This document shows positions 54,397-64,000 of a DNA stretch of 64,000 nucleotides, in pieces; the first letter of the stretch is position 1, and each line of letters opens with the position of its first letter. The notes beneath the pieces were generated by a model, which made no database searches, was not told the DNA's origin, and saw nothing but the letters and a program-made list of their open reading frames with translations. The stretch spans positions 5,356 to 69,355 of the forward strand of contig JARRNT010000004.1 in NCBI GenBank assembly GCA_037384645.1, given 5' to 3'. The position numbers were made by a program, and so were the translations under genes. This DNA is from RI-92 sp037384645 (GTDB lineage: Bacteria; Pseudomonadota; Gammaproteobacteria; UBA6429; Thiohalophilaceae).

Positions 54397-55030
54397 GGAC
54401 AGTGTCTTGCTGCCGGAACAGGCAGCATTCCGCGAAGTCGTGCCAGCGGGTGATTACTTCATGCGCGTGGTGAAGGCCGGTGAAACCGTGCGCATCCTTG
54501 ACCTTGAAGGCAATCAGGCTGCTGACACCCTGTTTTACAACGCCAATGATCCTGCCGAGCGTTACAGTGCCATGGATACCATTCGCGAACAGGGAAACGT
54601 CTACCTGACGACCGGAACCAAGCTCATATCCAATGAAGGCAATGTCATGCTGGAAATCGTTGCCGACACCTGTGGCCGTCACGACACCCTGGGGGGTGCC
54701 TGTGCCAGCGAGAGCAATACCGTCCGGTATGCCCTGGAGAAAAAATGCATGCACGCCTGTCGCGATAGCTGGATGCTGGCAGTCGCCGAAAATGAAGAAT
54801 TTGGCATGAGCAAACGCGATATTACCCATAACATCAATTTCTTTATGAACGTGCCGGTCACCGCCGACGGTGGTCTCACCTTCGAAGACGGTATCTCGGC
54901 GCCGGGTAAATACGTCGAACTGCGCGCGGCCATGGATGTCATTGTCCTGATCTCCAATTGCCCGCAATTGAACAACCCATGTAATGGTTACAATCCGACG
55001 CCGATTGAAGTACTGATATGGGATAAATAA
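54389..55030 (+). CDS. DUF1989 protein, carboxyguanidine deiminase-type subunit 2
   Basis: 213 residues from MIKDSVLLPEQAAF, similar to the first. RILDLEGNQAADTLFYNAND and VADTCGRHDTLGGACASESN carry the conserved residues. Together with subunit 1 it should convert carboxyguanidine to allophanate. The start overlaps the preceding gene by eight bases. Confidence 0.88.
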   Translation: MIKDSVLLPEQAAFREVVPAGDYFMRVVKAGETVRILDLEGNQAADTLFYNANDPAERYSAMDTIREQGNVYLTTGTKLISNEGNVMLEIVADTCGRHDTLGGACASESNTVRYALEKKCMHACRDSWMLAVAENEEFGMSKRDITHNINFFMNVPVTADGGLTFEDGISAPGKYVELRAAMDVIVLISNCPQLNNPCNGYNPTPIEVLIWDK

Positions 55031-55101
55031 TATTTACCGGGACGACCCGGTAATCAGTGATGACGGCGGGACGACCCGCCCACAGCAAAAACACAATTGC
55101 C

Positions 55102-58100
55102 ATGTTTAACAAGGTCCTGATTGCCAATCGCGGTGCCATTGCCACCCGGATTATCCGTACCCTCAAACAACTGGGTGTCACCGCCGTGTCAGTGTATGCC
55201 GAGGCGGATGTCGATTCCCTGCACGTCAGCCAGGCGGACGAAGCCTATTCCCTCGGCAGCGGTCGCGCCGCAGACACCTACCTGGACCAGGAAAAGCTGC
55301 TGACGATAGCCCGGCAATGCGGGGCCGACGCAATCCATCCTGGCTACGGCTTCCTGAGTGAAAATCCCGACTTCGTCACCCGTTGTGAAGACAAGGGCAT
55401 CTGCTTTATCGGACCAAGCCCGGTGCAGATGCGCAATTTCGGCCTGAAACATACGGCTCGCACACTGGCACGCGATAACGATATCCCCATGTTACCGGGT
55501 ACGGAACTACTCAATGATGCCGCTGAGGCGAGTGTTGCCGCCAACCGAATCGGTTACCCGGTGATGCTTAAAAGCACGGCCGGTGGCGGCGGTATCGGTA
55601 TGCAACTGTGTCATAACGATGACGAACTGGCAAAGGCATTTGATTCAGTGCGACGCCTGGGTGAAAGCAACTTTGCCAACAGTGGTGTCTTCCTGGAAAA
55701 ATTTATCGAACACGCACGACATATCGAAGTCCAGATCTTTGGCAATGGCCGGGGTCAGGCGATCGCCCTGGGTGAACGTGACTGTTCGGCACAGCGTCGC
55801 AACCAGAAAGTTATCGAGGAGTGCCCGGCCCCTAACATCCCGCATAATATACGCGCACAATTGCATGCCGCCGCAATCAAGCTGATGCAGGCAGTAGCAT
55901 ACCGTAACGCGGGCACGGTGGAATTCGTCTATGATCAGCGCGAAGACCAGTTTTACTTTCTGGAAGTGAATACCCGCCTGCAGGTAGAGCACGGTGTCAC
56001 CGAACAGGTTTATGGCGTTGACCTGGTGGCCTGGATGCTGATGCTGGCAGCAGGAGACATGCCTGCGCTGCCTGAAGTACCGTCGCCACAAGGCCACGCG
56101 ATCCAGGCGCGGGTCTATGCCGAAGACCCCAACAAGAATTTTCAGCCCTGCGCCGGGCTGTTAACTGATGTTTCGTTTCCGCAACACGATAAGCTACGCA
56201 TCGACCACTGGGTCAGTACCGGCATCGAGATCTCACCTTTCTTTGATCCCATGCTGGCCAAGATCATCGTGCATGATGATACGCGGGAACAGGCACGCCA
56301 GCAGCTGGACCAGGTACTGGCACAGACCAGCCTCTATGGCATCGAGACCAATATTCCCTATGTGCGCGCCGTACTCAATACCGCGGAATTCAGCGAAGGC
56401 CGGGTCATTACCCGCTTTCTTAACAACTTCAGCTATCAGCCTTTGTCGCTGGATGTTCTCAGTCCCGGCACCCTGACCACGATCCAGGATTATCCCGGCC
56501 GCGTAGGTTACTGGCACGTCGGCGTACCGCCTTCCGGTCCGTTTGACAGTTACTCGTTCTGTCTTGGCAATCGCCTGCTGGAGAATGAGCCAGGCTGCGC
56601 CGGTCTGGAGATCACGCTCAACGGTCCGACCCTGCGTTTTAACACTGCAACACAGGTTGTATTGACCGGCGCCACCATGCAGGCAAGCCTGGATGACTTG
56701 CCGCTCCCGTTCTGGCAGGTGATCGATGTGCAGGCCGGTCAGACCCTGCGCCTGGGCAAGATCAGTGGTGCCGGCGCCCGTTCCTATCTGCTGGTCAAGG
56801 GCGGGATCCGCTGCCCTGACTATCTGGGGGCGCATGCGACGTTTACTCTGGGCCAGTTCGGCGGCCATGGCGGTCGCGCCCTGCGTGCCGGTGACGTGTT
56901 ACATCTGCCAGCGAAACACGAACGAATACACAGCAATAAAATCATTGACGACAGCCTGCAGCCCGCCATTAGCGAACACTGGACACTGCGCGTGATCTAC
57001 GGTCCGCATGGTGCACCGGACTTTTTCACGCAACAGGATATCGACAGCTTTTTCGCCGCCAGCTGGGAAGTACATTACAACTCCAGTCGCACCGGTATCC
57101 GCCTGATTGGCCCCAAACCGCAATGGGCGCGCAGCGACGGTGGCGAGGCGGGTATGCATCCATCGAATATTCACGATAATGCCTATGCCATCGGGACGAT
57201 CGACTTCACCGGAGACATGCCGGTTATCCTCGGTCCCGACGGGCCGTCGCTCGGTGGGTTTGTCTGTCCGGCCACGGTGATTGCCGCCGATCTCTGGAAG
57301 CTCGGTCAGCTGAAGGCCGGCAATACTGTACGTTTCGAGGTCGTCAGCATCGACGACGCGGTAGAACTTGAACGCGCGCAGTTACAGACAATTGCACGGT
57401 TATCACCGGTGACACATGCCTATGAAGCGGTGCATCCGACCAGCCCCGTACTAAAAATCATCACCGAAACTCAACACGGGGTGCAGGTTGTCTACCGCCC
57501 ATCGGGTGACAAGTACCTGCTGGTAGAATACGGCCCGCTGGTACTGGATATCGCCCTGCGTTTTCGTGTGCACGCCCTGATGCTGTGGCTGCAGCGACAC
57601 AAACCCGCCGGCATGCTGGAACTCACTCCGGGCATCCGCTCTTTGCAGGTGCATTACGACAGCCAGCAATTGGCCCTCGACGATCTGCTGGAACTGCTCG
57701 ATCGGGCCGAGTACGAACTGCAGGATATCGAGGAACTGGAACTGCCCGCCCGTGTTGTGCACCTGCCCCTGAGCTGGGACGACACGGCCTGCCAGCAGGC
57801 GATCAAAAAATACATGCAGTCGGTCCGCAAGGAGGCTCCGTGGTGTCCGAGCAATATCGAATTTATTCGCCGCATCAATGGACTGGACGATATCGAGGCA
57901 GTCAGGCAGATCGTTTTCGAGGCGAGCTACCTGGTCATGGGGCTCGGTGATGTTTACCTGGGTGCACCGGTTGCGACGCCACTGGACCCGCGCCATCGCC
58001 TGGTGACAACCAAGTACAATCCGGCCCGAACCTGGACCGCGGAAAATTCTGTCGGTATCGGGGGTTCCTATCTCTGTATCTACGGCATGGAGGGACCGGG

Positions 58101-58698
58101 GGGCTACCAGTTCGTCGGTCGCACCCTGCAAATGTGGAACCGCTATCGCAAGACCACGGAATTCAGCGCCCCCTGGTTGTTGCGGTTTTTCGATCAAATC
58201 CGGTTTTACCAGGTCAGTGCCGAGGAGCTGCAGCAGATCCGCGAGGATTTCCCGCGTGGCCGCTATCCGTTACGCATCGAGAATACAACGTTCAAGTTAA
58301 AAGACTACCAGACCTTCCTGCAGCAACAACAGGACAGTATCAGCGAGTTTACCACAAAGCGCGAACAGGCCTTTGCCGAAGAACTGGAGCGCTGGGTCAG
58401 GACCGGGCAGATCAATTTCGACTCGGCGCAGGACCTTGCCAGCGCCAGCGCCGAGGAAGAGGCCCTGCCACAAAACTGCATGGCCATCGAGAGTCCGGTA
58501 GCAGGCAGTGTCTGGCAGGTCCTGGTCGACCAGGGCGATCAGGTAAAGGCCGGTCAGCCTCTGATCATCCTGGAATCCATGAAAATGGAGATCGAAGTGA
58601 CAGCCGTGCACGATGGGATTGTCTACGCCATTACCCGGCCGGAAGGTCAACAGGTCAATGCAGGGCAGGCCCTGCTCATTTTGCAGGAGAATAGTTGA
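55102..58698 (+). CDS. guanidine (urea-type) carboxylase, biotin-dependent
   Basis: 1198 residues. Order: biotin carboxylase (MFNKVLIANRGAIATR, STAGGGGIGMQL, EVNTRLQVEHGVTEQVYG; to about 450), a KipA/KipI-type carboxyltransferase (about 465-1030), then a biotinyl domain with ESMKMEIEV, biotin Lys1161. It carboxylates guanidine at the cost of ATP. The sequence alone does not separate guanidine from urea; the riboswitch and DUF1989 genes favour guanidine. The ATG at 55102 fits the family start. Confidence 0.92.
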   Translation: MFNKVLIANRGAIATRIIRTLKQLGVTAVSVYAEADVDSLHVSQADEAYSLGSGRAADTYLDQEKLLTIARQCGADAIHPGYGFLSENPDFVTRCEDKGICFIGPSPVQMRNFGLKHTARTLARDNDIPMLPGTELLNDAAEASVAANRIGYPVMLKSTAGGGGIGMQLCHNDDELAKAFDSVRRLGESNFANSGVFLEKFIEHARHIEVQIFGNGRGQAIALGERDCSAQRRNQKVIEECPAPNIPHNIRAQLHAAAIKLMQAVAYRNAGTVEFVYDQREDQFYFLEVNTRLQVEHGVTEQVYGVDLVAWMLMLAAGDMPALPEVPSPQGHAIQARVYAEDPNKNFQPCAGLLTDVSFPQHDKLRIDHWVSTGIEISPFFDPMLAKIIVHDDTREQARQQLDQVLAQTSLYGIETNIPYVRAVLNTAEFSEGRVITRFLNNFSYQPLSLDVLSPGTLTTIQDYPGRVGYWHVGVPPSGPFDSYSFCLGNRLLENEPGCAGLEITLNGPTLRFNTATQVVLTGATMQASLDDLPLPFWQVIDVQAGQTLRLGKISGAGARSYLLVKGGIRCPDYLGAHATFTLGQFGGHGGRALRAGDVLHLPAKHERIHSNKIIDDSLQPAISEHWTLRVIYGPHGAPDFFTQQDIDSFFAASWEVHYNSSRTGIRLIGPKPQWARSDGGEAGMHPSNIHDNAYAIGTIDFTGDMPVILGPDGPSLGGFVCPATVIAADLWKLGQLKAGNTVRFEVVSIDDAVELERAQLQTIARLSPVTHAYEAVHPTSPVLKIITETQHGVQVVYRPSGDKYLLVEYGPLVLDIALRFRVHALMLWLQRHKPAGMLELTPGIRSLQVHYDSQQLALDDLLELLDRAEYELQDIEELELPARVVHLPLSWDDTACQQAIKKYMQSVRKEAPWCPSNIEFIRRINGLDDIEAVRQIVFEASYLVMGLGDVYLGAPVATPLDPRHRLVTTKYNPARTWTAENSVGIGGSYLCIYGMEGPGGYQFVGRTLQMWNRYRKTTEFSAPWLLRFFDQIRFYQVSAEELQQIREDFPRGRYPLRIENTTFKLKDYQTFLQQQQDSISEFTTKREQAFAEELERWVRTGQINFDSAQDLASASAEEEALPQNCMAIESPVAGSVWQVLVDQGDQVKAGQPLIILESMKMEIEVTAVHDGIVYAITRPEGQQVNAGQALLILQENS

Positions 58699-60494
58699 TG
58701 GACATGACCGTTCACGGTTTGCTCAATGCCTACCGCACACGCCAGCTCAGCCCGGACACGGTGATCGAGTCGATATTAAACCGCAGTAACGATTACACCG
58801 AGCATAATATCTGGATCCAGCAACTCAGCCGGGAGCAACTCGAACCCTATCTAAGCCGATTGCGTGCACACTCTCCGGACAGTCTGCCACTATACGGCAT
58901 TCCCTTCGCCATCAAGGACAATATCGATCTGGCCGCGATACCGACGACTGCGGCCTGTCCGGCGTTTAGCTATACGCCGACGGAATCGGCCTTCGTGGTG
59001 CAGCAGTTAATCGAGGCCGGTGCGATACCCATCGGTAAAACTAACCTGGATCAATTTGCCACGGGCCTGGTCGGCACGCGTTCACCCTGGGGTGCCTGCC
59101 ACAACCCGTTTAATCCGGATTATATTTCCGGTGGCTCCAGCTCCGGTTCAGCGGTGGCAACCGCGTTGGGACTGGTCAGTTTTGCCCTGGGTACAGATAC
59201 TGCCGGCTCCGGCAGAGTACCCGCCTCATTCAATAACCTCATTGGTGTCAAACCCAGCTTTGGTCTGGTCAGTACCCGTGGCGTGGTACCAGCCTGTCGC
59301 AGCCTGGATTGCGTGAGCCTGTTTACCCTCACCACCGACGATGCCAGTCTCGTGCTCGACACCATGATCGCCTACGATCCCGCCGATAGCTACGCCCGCC
59401 CCAATACGTTTGCCAACTCGGCACGACAGTATGGATTAACAGAAGGCAGTTTTCGTTTCGGGGTACCCGCCGCCACACAGTTGACATATTTTGGCGATGA
59501 GTCAGCGCAGAAACTGTTCACACAGGCAATTGCAAAACTCGAAGAACTCGGCGGGATCAAAACCGAAATTGATTTTGCCCCGTTCAGCTCCGCTGCGCGC
59601 CTGTTGTACGATGGTCCCTGGCTGGCCGAACGTTATATTGCTACCGAAGAGCTGATGACTAACCAGGCTGATGCCATATTACCCGTCACCCGTACCATCA
59701 TTGAAAAAGCCATAGCCAAAACGGCCATGGAGGCATTCAAGGCGGAGTACAGGTTGAAACAATTCCGGCGTCAGGCCGAAGCGAGTCTGTCCGAACTCGA
59801 CTTTATTGTTACCCCTACCGCTGGCACTATCTATCGCATTGATGAAATCGAACAGAACCCCATCGAGTTGAACAGCAACCTGGGTTATTACACCAACTTC
59901 ATGAACCTGCTCGACTGTGCCGCGGTTGCCGTGCCGGCGGGCTTTCTTGCCAATGGTTTACCCTGGGGTGTTACCCTGTTCAGTGATGCCATGCAGGATA
60001 GCAAGCTACTGAGTTATGCCAATCGCTGGCAACAGGCACTGCGACTGTCACCGGGTGCCACCGGAACCGACCTGCCAGTCACTGATCATATTGCCGCAAA
60101 CCATGAGCAAGACATTCTGCTGGTCGTCTGTGGCGCGCACCTGGATGGCCTTCCCCTGAACTGGCAATTACGTGAACGTGGCGCGGCACTGGTTGAGGCC
60201 ACCACCACGTCGGCCAGTTATCGCCTTTACGCACTATCCGGCGGACCACCCCGCCGCCCCGGCCTGATTCGCGATCCAGAACACGGCACTGCCATCGATG
60301 TCGAAGTTTGGCGCATACCGCTGGCAGAATTTGGCAGCTTCGTGGCCACGATCCCGGCGCCGCTGGGAATCGGTAAGGTTGAACTATCGGGTGGACGCTG
60401 GTTACCCGGGTTTATTTGCGAAGGTCATGCGGTCATCACCGCAACGGAAATCACCGCGTTGGGCAGTTGGCGACGCTATCAGGCCTCTAATTAA
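58698..60494 (+). CDS. atzF: allophanate hydrolase
   Basis: 598 residues. The amidase domain (about 1-440) has Lys73 (FAIKDNID), the Ser pair at 147-148 in GGSSSGSAV and nucleophile Ser171 in GTDTAGSGRVPA. The C-terminal domain (about 470-598) is the allophanate-specific part. It converts allophanate to CO2 and ammonia. The ATG overlaps the carboxylase stop (TGATGG). Confidence 0.93.
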   Translation: MDMTVHGLLNAYRTRQLSPDTVIESILNRSNDYTEHNIWIQQLSREQLEPYLSRLRAHSPDSLPLYGIPFAIKDNIDLAAIPTTAACPAFSYTPTESAFVVQQLIEAGAIPIGKTNLDQFATGLVGTRSPWGACHNPFNPDYISGGSSSGSAVATALGLVSFALGTDTAGSGRVPASFNNLIGVKPSFGLVSTRGVVPACRSLDCVSLFTLTTDDASLVLDTMIAYDPADSYARPNTFANSARQYGLTEGSFRFGVPAATQLTYFGDESAQKLFTQAIAKLEELGGIKTEIDFAPFSSAARLLYDGPWLAERYIATEELMTNQADAILPVTRTIIEKAIAKTAMEAFKAEYRLKQFRRQAEASLSELDFIVTPTAGTIYRIDEIEQNPIELNSNLGYYTNFMNLLDCAAVAVPAGFLANGLPWGVTLFSDAMQDSKLLSYANRWQQALRLSPGATGTDLPVTDHIAANHEQDILLVVCGAHLDGLPLNWQLRERGAALVEATTTSASYRLYALSGGPPRRPGLIRDPEHGTAIDVEVWRIPLAEFGSFVATIPAPLGIGKVELSGGRWLPGFICEGHAVITATEITALGSWRRYQASN

Positions 60495-60739
60495 GCATTT
60501 AATTATACGCCAAAATAAAATAGCATACGCCGACAGGCGGCAATGTGTACGCCTGATATATCCAAGGCTACACTATTTATTAGACAGCTATCTCCATAAT
60601 TCTGTTGTGTTTTATATGGATATACCCACATCAGGGTTGTCATGCCTGGACAGGTGTCTGCTACCGTGCACATACTGAAGCGGGATTTTTATAAATAAAA
60701 AATACGACCTGGTCTTTAAACTGCAGACAGAACAGACGC
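60495..60739. other. 245-bp gap after the guanidine operon
   Basis: AT-rich and without a gene. TTGTGTTTTATATGG at 60603-60617 may belong to the promoter of the next gene. No terminator was recognised. Confidence 0.4.
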
Positions 60740-63700
60740 ATGCCATTTACACGTCAGACAATCCCACTGCGGAACCTGTTTCGTTTCCTGATGTTGACGC
60801 TAGTGGCCATTTACATTGGCCTGCTCGCTTATATATGGCAGCACAACCTGACTAAAACCCGCAATGAGCTGAATTACATCAATTCCTACCTGGTTCAGGC
60901 TGTGCGCAGCACACTCAAGGACCACGAGTTGATTTTACGGGGTCTGGGCAGTGAATTACTCACCGAAGGTGTGCTTACCGATCCCGCCAAAGGTCATCGC
61001 CTGCTGGATCGAATGAAAAGGATCGATCCGGGCATGGTGGGATTTGGCCTGGCCCGGCCAGATGGCCAGCTGATTCTGGTTACCGGTATTAATAAAAATA
61101 CCTCCCTGCCCAATCTATTGAAAAACCCGGCCAGCGAACACAGTTTCCGGGAGGCACTTGCCAGCAAACATCTGCGGACCGGGAGACCATACTATTTTAA
61201 ACCCCTGGGCGAATGGGTGGTACCTGTGCGCGTAGCCATCCGCGACGGCCAGGGCAACATTCGCGCGGTGATGATAGCCGGCTATGCCACTCAAAATGCA
61301 ACCACTGCATGGAATAACCTCAAGCTATTGCCGCAGATCAAGGTCGCCCTGATAGGCAGCGACGGTTATCCCATTTATGTGCATCCCCTTCCAGCTGGAT
61401 CAAAAAATGAAGTTTTACAAAAGATTTTCGGCCATCCTATCGGTTCCGAGGCTTATAAACAAATTCGTACCCTGCATGCCAACAATACTTTTATAAAAGT
61501 CTATCTGCCTAGATCAGGCGGGGAAAACTACCTGATGTACTCCAGGTTACCGGAGTACGGCCTGCATGCCGGCGCCTTTGTTGAACAATCCGTAGTTATC
61601 ACAAACTGGCTTAAATCATGCTCCTTCCCCAGTATCTTCATGTTAATCATCCTGCTCAGCGGAAGCTTCGCCTATCGACGCGCCTCCCAGCAACAACGTG
61701 CCGCCAACCAGGAAATCAGCAAGTTATCTGCCTGGCAACAGGCCGTGCTGGACAGCGCCGATTATGCCATCGTGTCCACCGATACCGATGGCATCATTGC
61801 CACCTACAATAAAACGGCGGAACGCCTGTTGGGCTATCGCGCTCGCGAGGTGATAGGCAAAACCAGTCCGGCGATTTTCCACGACCACGATGAATTAGAA
61901 CAATATGCAGCCCAGCTGAGCCGGGAGTTGAATAAAACCGTGGCGCCAGAATTCGAGGCCTTTATCGTCAAGGCTCGCCAGGGTGAAGTGGATGAGCGGG
62001 AATGGACTTATATAAGAAAGGATGGAACACGGTTTCCGGTGAGACTGTCGGTTACACCATTAAAGACAGATGACGGCAACATAATTGGATTCATGGGCAT
62101 CGCAGACGATCTTTCAGAGCAAAAGAATATCCAGGCCAGCCTGCGCGATAGTGAGGCCCGTTATCGCACGCTGTTTGAACATGGCGTTGATGCAAATTTC
62201 CTGGTAAAGGATGATTGCTTTATCGATTGCAATCCGGCAACCCTGAAAATGTTTGGCTGTACTCGTGAACAAATCATCGGCGAAACGCCTATGCGTTACT
62301 CGCCACCACTACAACCGGATGGCATACCTTCGGTGAAAAAAGCCAGGGAAAAGATCGACGCGGCCTATCACGGTAAAAGTCAATTCTTCGAATGGCGACA
62401 CATCCGGCATGATGGTACGCCGTTTGATGCAGAAATCACACTGAATTTTGTCCAGATCGGTGGCGAGCCACATATACTCGCCACTGTTCGCGATATCACT
62501 GAACGCAAGCGTAACGAGGGTGAAATAGAACGCTCACGCCTTGAATTGATACAACACAACGAAAGTCTGAGCCTGCTCAATCAGCTGGCTTATCGCCTGG
62601 ACAGCACCTTGTCGCTTGATGAAATTCTGCATGAAACCATGCAGACATTACTGGGCCTCACAAACACTCCAAATATTGCGATTTACCTGCTTGAACCAGG
62701 CGATGATAGAATCCTGAAACTGGCAGCGAGCCATGGTTTCCCGTCGAAAGTCACCGAGCTGGGCAGAAGCCTGCCACGCAAGGGCAGCCTCAGCGGCCTG
62801 GCCCTGGCAGATGGCAAGGTCATGGTGACCTCGGACATCACCGACGATATGCGTCTGTATCCCAGTATAAAAAAAGGTCTGACTGCGATTGGTGCACATT
62901 CAGGTATTATCATTCCACTGTTCTATCAAAACAGTCCGCTAGGCACGGTCAACCTGATTTACACGGATAAAGTTGAATTTGGCCAGCTGGAAAAAGAAAC
63001 ACTGGCATCGCTCGGCAATACTCTAGCGTTATCCATCGCGAATGCCCGCCATGTCGAAAACCTGGCTTATCAGGCACGTCATGACAGCCTGACACAGCTA
63101 CCCAACCGCTCCATGCTGCATGAAACACTTAATCAGTGGATTGAAAGAAAATCACACAGTGATGAGCATATTGCCTTATTACTCCTGGACCTGAATCACT
63201 TTAAGGATATTAATGACACGCTTGGTCACCAGATCGGCGACCGTATCCTGACCCTGATAGGAGAACGCCTGAATCCATTCAATGAGCGCAAGCAAACATT
63301 CGTTGCCCGTCTTGGTGGTGATGAATTCGCTATTGTCGTCCAACATCAGGATTCGGTACTGAGCACGCTAAGCTTGGCAGACGAAATTTTACAATTGCTG
63401 CAACAGCCCTTTCTGGTAAAAGGCATTGAGTTGACGCTTGGCGCCAGTATCGGGGTGGCATATTTCCCTGTTCACGGTAAGGACAGTCATGCCCTGCTGC
63501 GTTCCGCGGATGTTGCCATGTACCAGGCCAAAAAGCTTTCCAGCAGACTCATGGTTTATGATTCAGATTTCGACGACTACAGCACGGAACGCCTGACCCT
63601 CGCTAACGAACTGGTCCAGGCAGTAAACCATGGCCAGCTGGTTCTGCATTATCAGCCTAAAATCGATTTAAAAAACGACAGCGTTATCGGCTTTGAAGCA

Positions 63701-64000
63701 CTGGTACGCTGGAACCATCCACGTCATGGCCTGCTATACCCGGGCGATTTTATCCACCTGGCCGAAATGAGCGAAATCATTCACCCCTTCACCCGCAGCG
63801 TCATCGAACTGGCTGTACACGACAAACAACATTTACACAAAATCGGTTATCACCAGCCCGTCGCCATCAACCTCTCTGCCATCAACCTGAGCGATGTACG
63901 CTGCCTGGATAGCCTGCAACATGAACTGGACGCCTGCAAACTGCCTGCAGCAGAGATAGAAGTCGAGTTAACTGAAACAGCCCTGATGCATGAAGGCGAC
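60740..64000 (+). CDS. membrane sensor with PAS, GAF, GGDEF and EAL domains (3' part missing)
   Basis: The frame is open from the ATG at 60740 to the window end, 1087 codons. Order: membrane span (about 20-38), a periplasmic sensing domain to about 290, a second span (FMLIILLSGSFAYRR), PAS at about 332, PAS at about 469, GAF at about 610, GGDEF with RLGGDEF at about 857, and EAL with GFEALVRW at about 985. The diguanylate cyclase motif is intact, but the RxxD inhibition site in front of it is not (RKQT). It should make, degrade or both make and degrade c-di-GMP. Confidence 0.9.
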   Translation, partial: MPFTRQTIPLRNLFRFLMLTLVAIYIGLLAYIWQHNLTKTRNELNYINSYLVQAVRSTLKDHELILRGLGSELLTEGVLTDPAKGHRLLDRMKRIDPGMVGFGLARPDGQLILVTGINKNTSLPNLLKNPASEHSFREALASKHLRTGRPYYFKPLGEWVVPVRVAIRDGQGNIRAVMIAGYATQNATTAWNNLKLLPQIKVALIGSDGYPIYVHPLPAGSKNEVLQKIFGHPIGSEAYKQIRTLHANNTFIKVYLPRSGGENYLMYSRLPEYGLHAGAFVEQSVVITNWLKSCSFPSIFMLIILLSGSFAYRRASQQQRAANQEISKLSAWQQAVLDSADYAIVSTDTDGIIATYNKTAERLLGYRAREVIGKTSPAIFHDHDELEQYAAQLSRELNKTVAPEFEAFIVKARQGEVDEREWTYIRKDGTRFPVRLSVTPLKTDDGNIIGFMGIADDLSEQKNIQASLRDSEARYRTLFEHGVDANFLVKDDCFIDCNPATLKMFGCTREQIIGETPMRYSPPLQPDGIPSVKKAREKIDAAYHGKSQFFEWRHIRHDGTPFDAEITLNFVQIGGEPHILATVRDITERKRNEGEIERSRLELIQHNESLSLLNQLAYRLDSTLSLDEILHETMQTLLGLTNTPNIAIYLLEPGDDRILKLAASHGFPSKVTELGRSLPRKGSLSGLALADGKVMVTSDITDDMRLYPSIKKGLTAIGAHSGIIIPLFYQNSPLGTVNLIYTDKVEFGQLEKETLASLGNTLALSIANARHVENLAYQARHDSLTQLPNRSMLHETLNQWIERKSHSDEHIALLLLDLNHFKDINDTLGHQIGDRILTLIGERLNPFNERKQTFVARLGGDEFAIVVQHQDSVLSTLSLADEILQLLQQPFLVKGIELTLGASIGVAYFPVHGKDSHALLRSADVAMYQAKKLSSRLMVYDSDFDDYSTERLTLANELVQAVNHGQLVLHYQPKIDLKNDSVIGFEALVRWNHPRHGLLYPGDFIHLAEMSEIIHPFTRSVIELAVHDKQHLHKIGYHQPVAINLSAINLSDVRCLDSLQHELDACKLPAAEIEVELTETALMHEGD

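Noticed and set aside
55102..58698. Assignment as urea carboxylase
   Set aside because: The enzyme family covers both substrates; the guanidine-I riboswitch and the two DUF1989 genes make guanidine more likely, so urea is not used as the main call.

Overview
The window looks like a chromosomal segment of a free-living gammaproteobacterium with a chemolithotrophic lifestyle. Evidence is the mix of gammaproteobacterial housekeeping genes (ybiT-dbpA, leuA, panB, darP, pldA) with two different [NiFe]-hydrogenases, one of them the Isp type known from purple sulfur bacteria such as Thiocapsa. The assignment to a Chromatiales-like lineage is inference. No rRNA, tRNA or CRISPR array was seen.

Layout. 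1-16 kb: a lexA/Y-family polymerase SOS operon with a palindromic operator at the edge, then scattered single genes (methyltransferases, AraC, Lrp/leuA pair, MarC, MFS, panB, darP, PhzF, GNAT, outer-membrane phospholipase A, hydrolase, ferritin-like, Sel1), with two decayed gene fragments (11995-12111, 15224-15376). 16.3-19.3 kb: ybiT-dbpA. 19.3-23.8 kb: an AT-rich accessory block. Its minus-strand genes (two cupins, DUF211, two VIT1-family transporters, small proteins) are separated by sites with the architecture of integron attC sites, and 68 bp resembling the dbpA 3' end recurs inside it.

23.8-43.5 kb: a hydrogen-metabolism island. On the minus strand lie a group 3b-like cytoplasmic hydrogenase (hydB-G-D-A), its protease and a nickel transporter. 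Diverging from it is one hyp set (hypC-A-B-D-F-E), followed by a second operon for the periplasmic membrane-bound Isp-type hydrogenase (protease, hupH-like, small subunit, isp1, isp2, an unrecognised gene, large subunit). FNR-like boxes precede both plus-strand units. A CPA2 antiporter follows.

43.5-50.3 kb: small accessory genes, including a second stretch of integron-like cassettes (45.8-46.9 kb), then a LysR/azoR-doxX locus. 50.7-60.5 kb: a guanidine-I riboswitch followed by a complete guanidine uptake and degradation operon: ABC transporter, two DUF1989 carboxyguanidine-deiminase-type proteins, a biotin carboxylase and allophanate hydrolase. The window ends inside a large PAS-GAF-GGDEF-EAL protein whose frame is still open at the last base.

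How it works together: hydrogenase assembly genes and nickel uptake serve both hydrogenases, probably under oxygen-responsive control. The guanidine operon converts guanidine to ammonia and CO2 in response to guanidine itself. The strongest unusual signal is the cassette-like arrays without a visible integrase. In three cassettes the bases at the 5' end are the exact complement of the cassette's own terminal R'' box, as integron excision requires.
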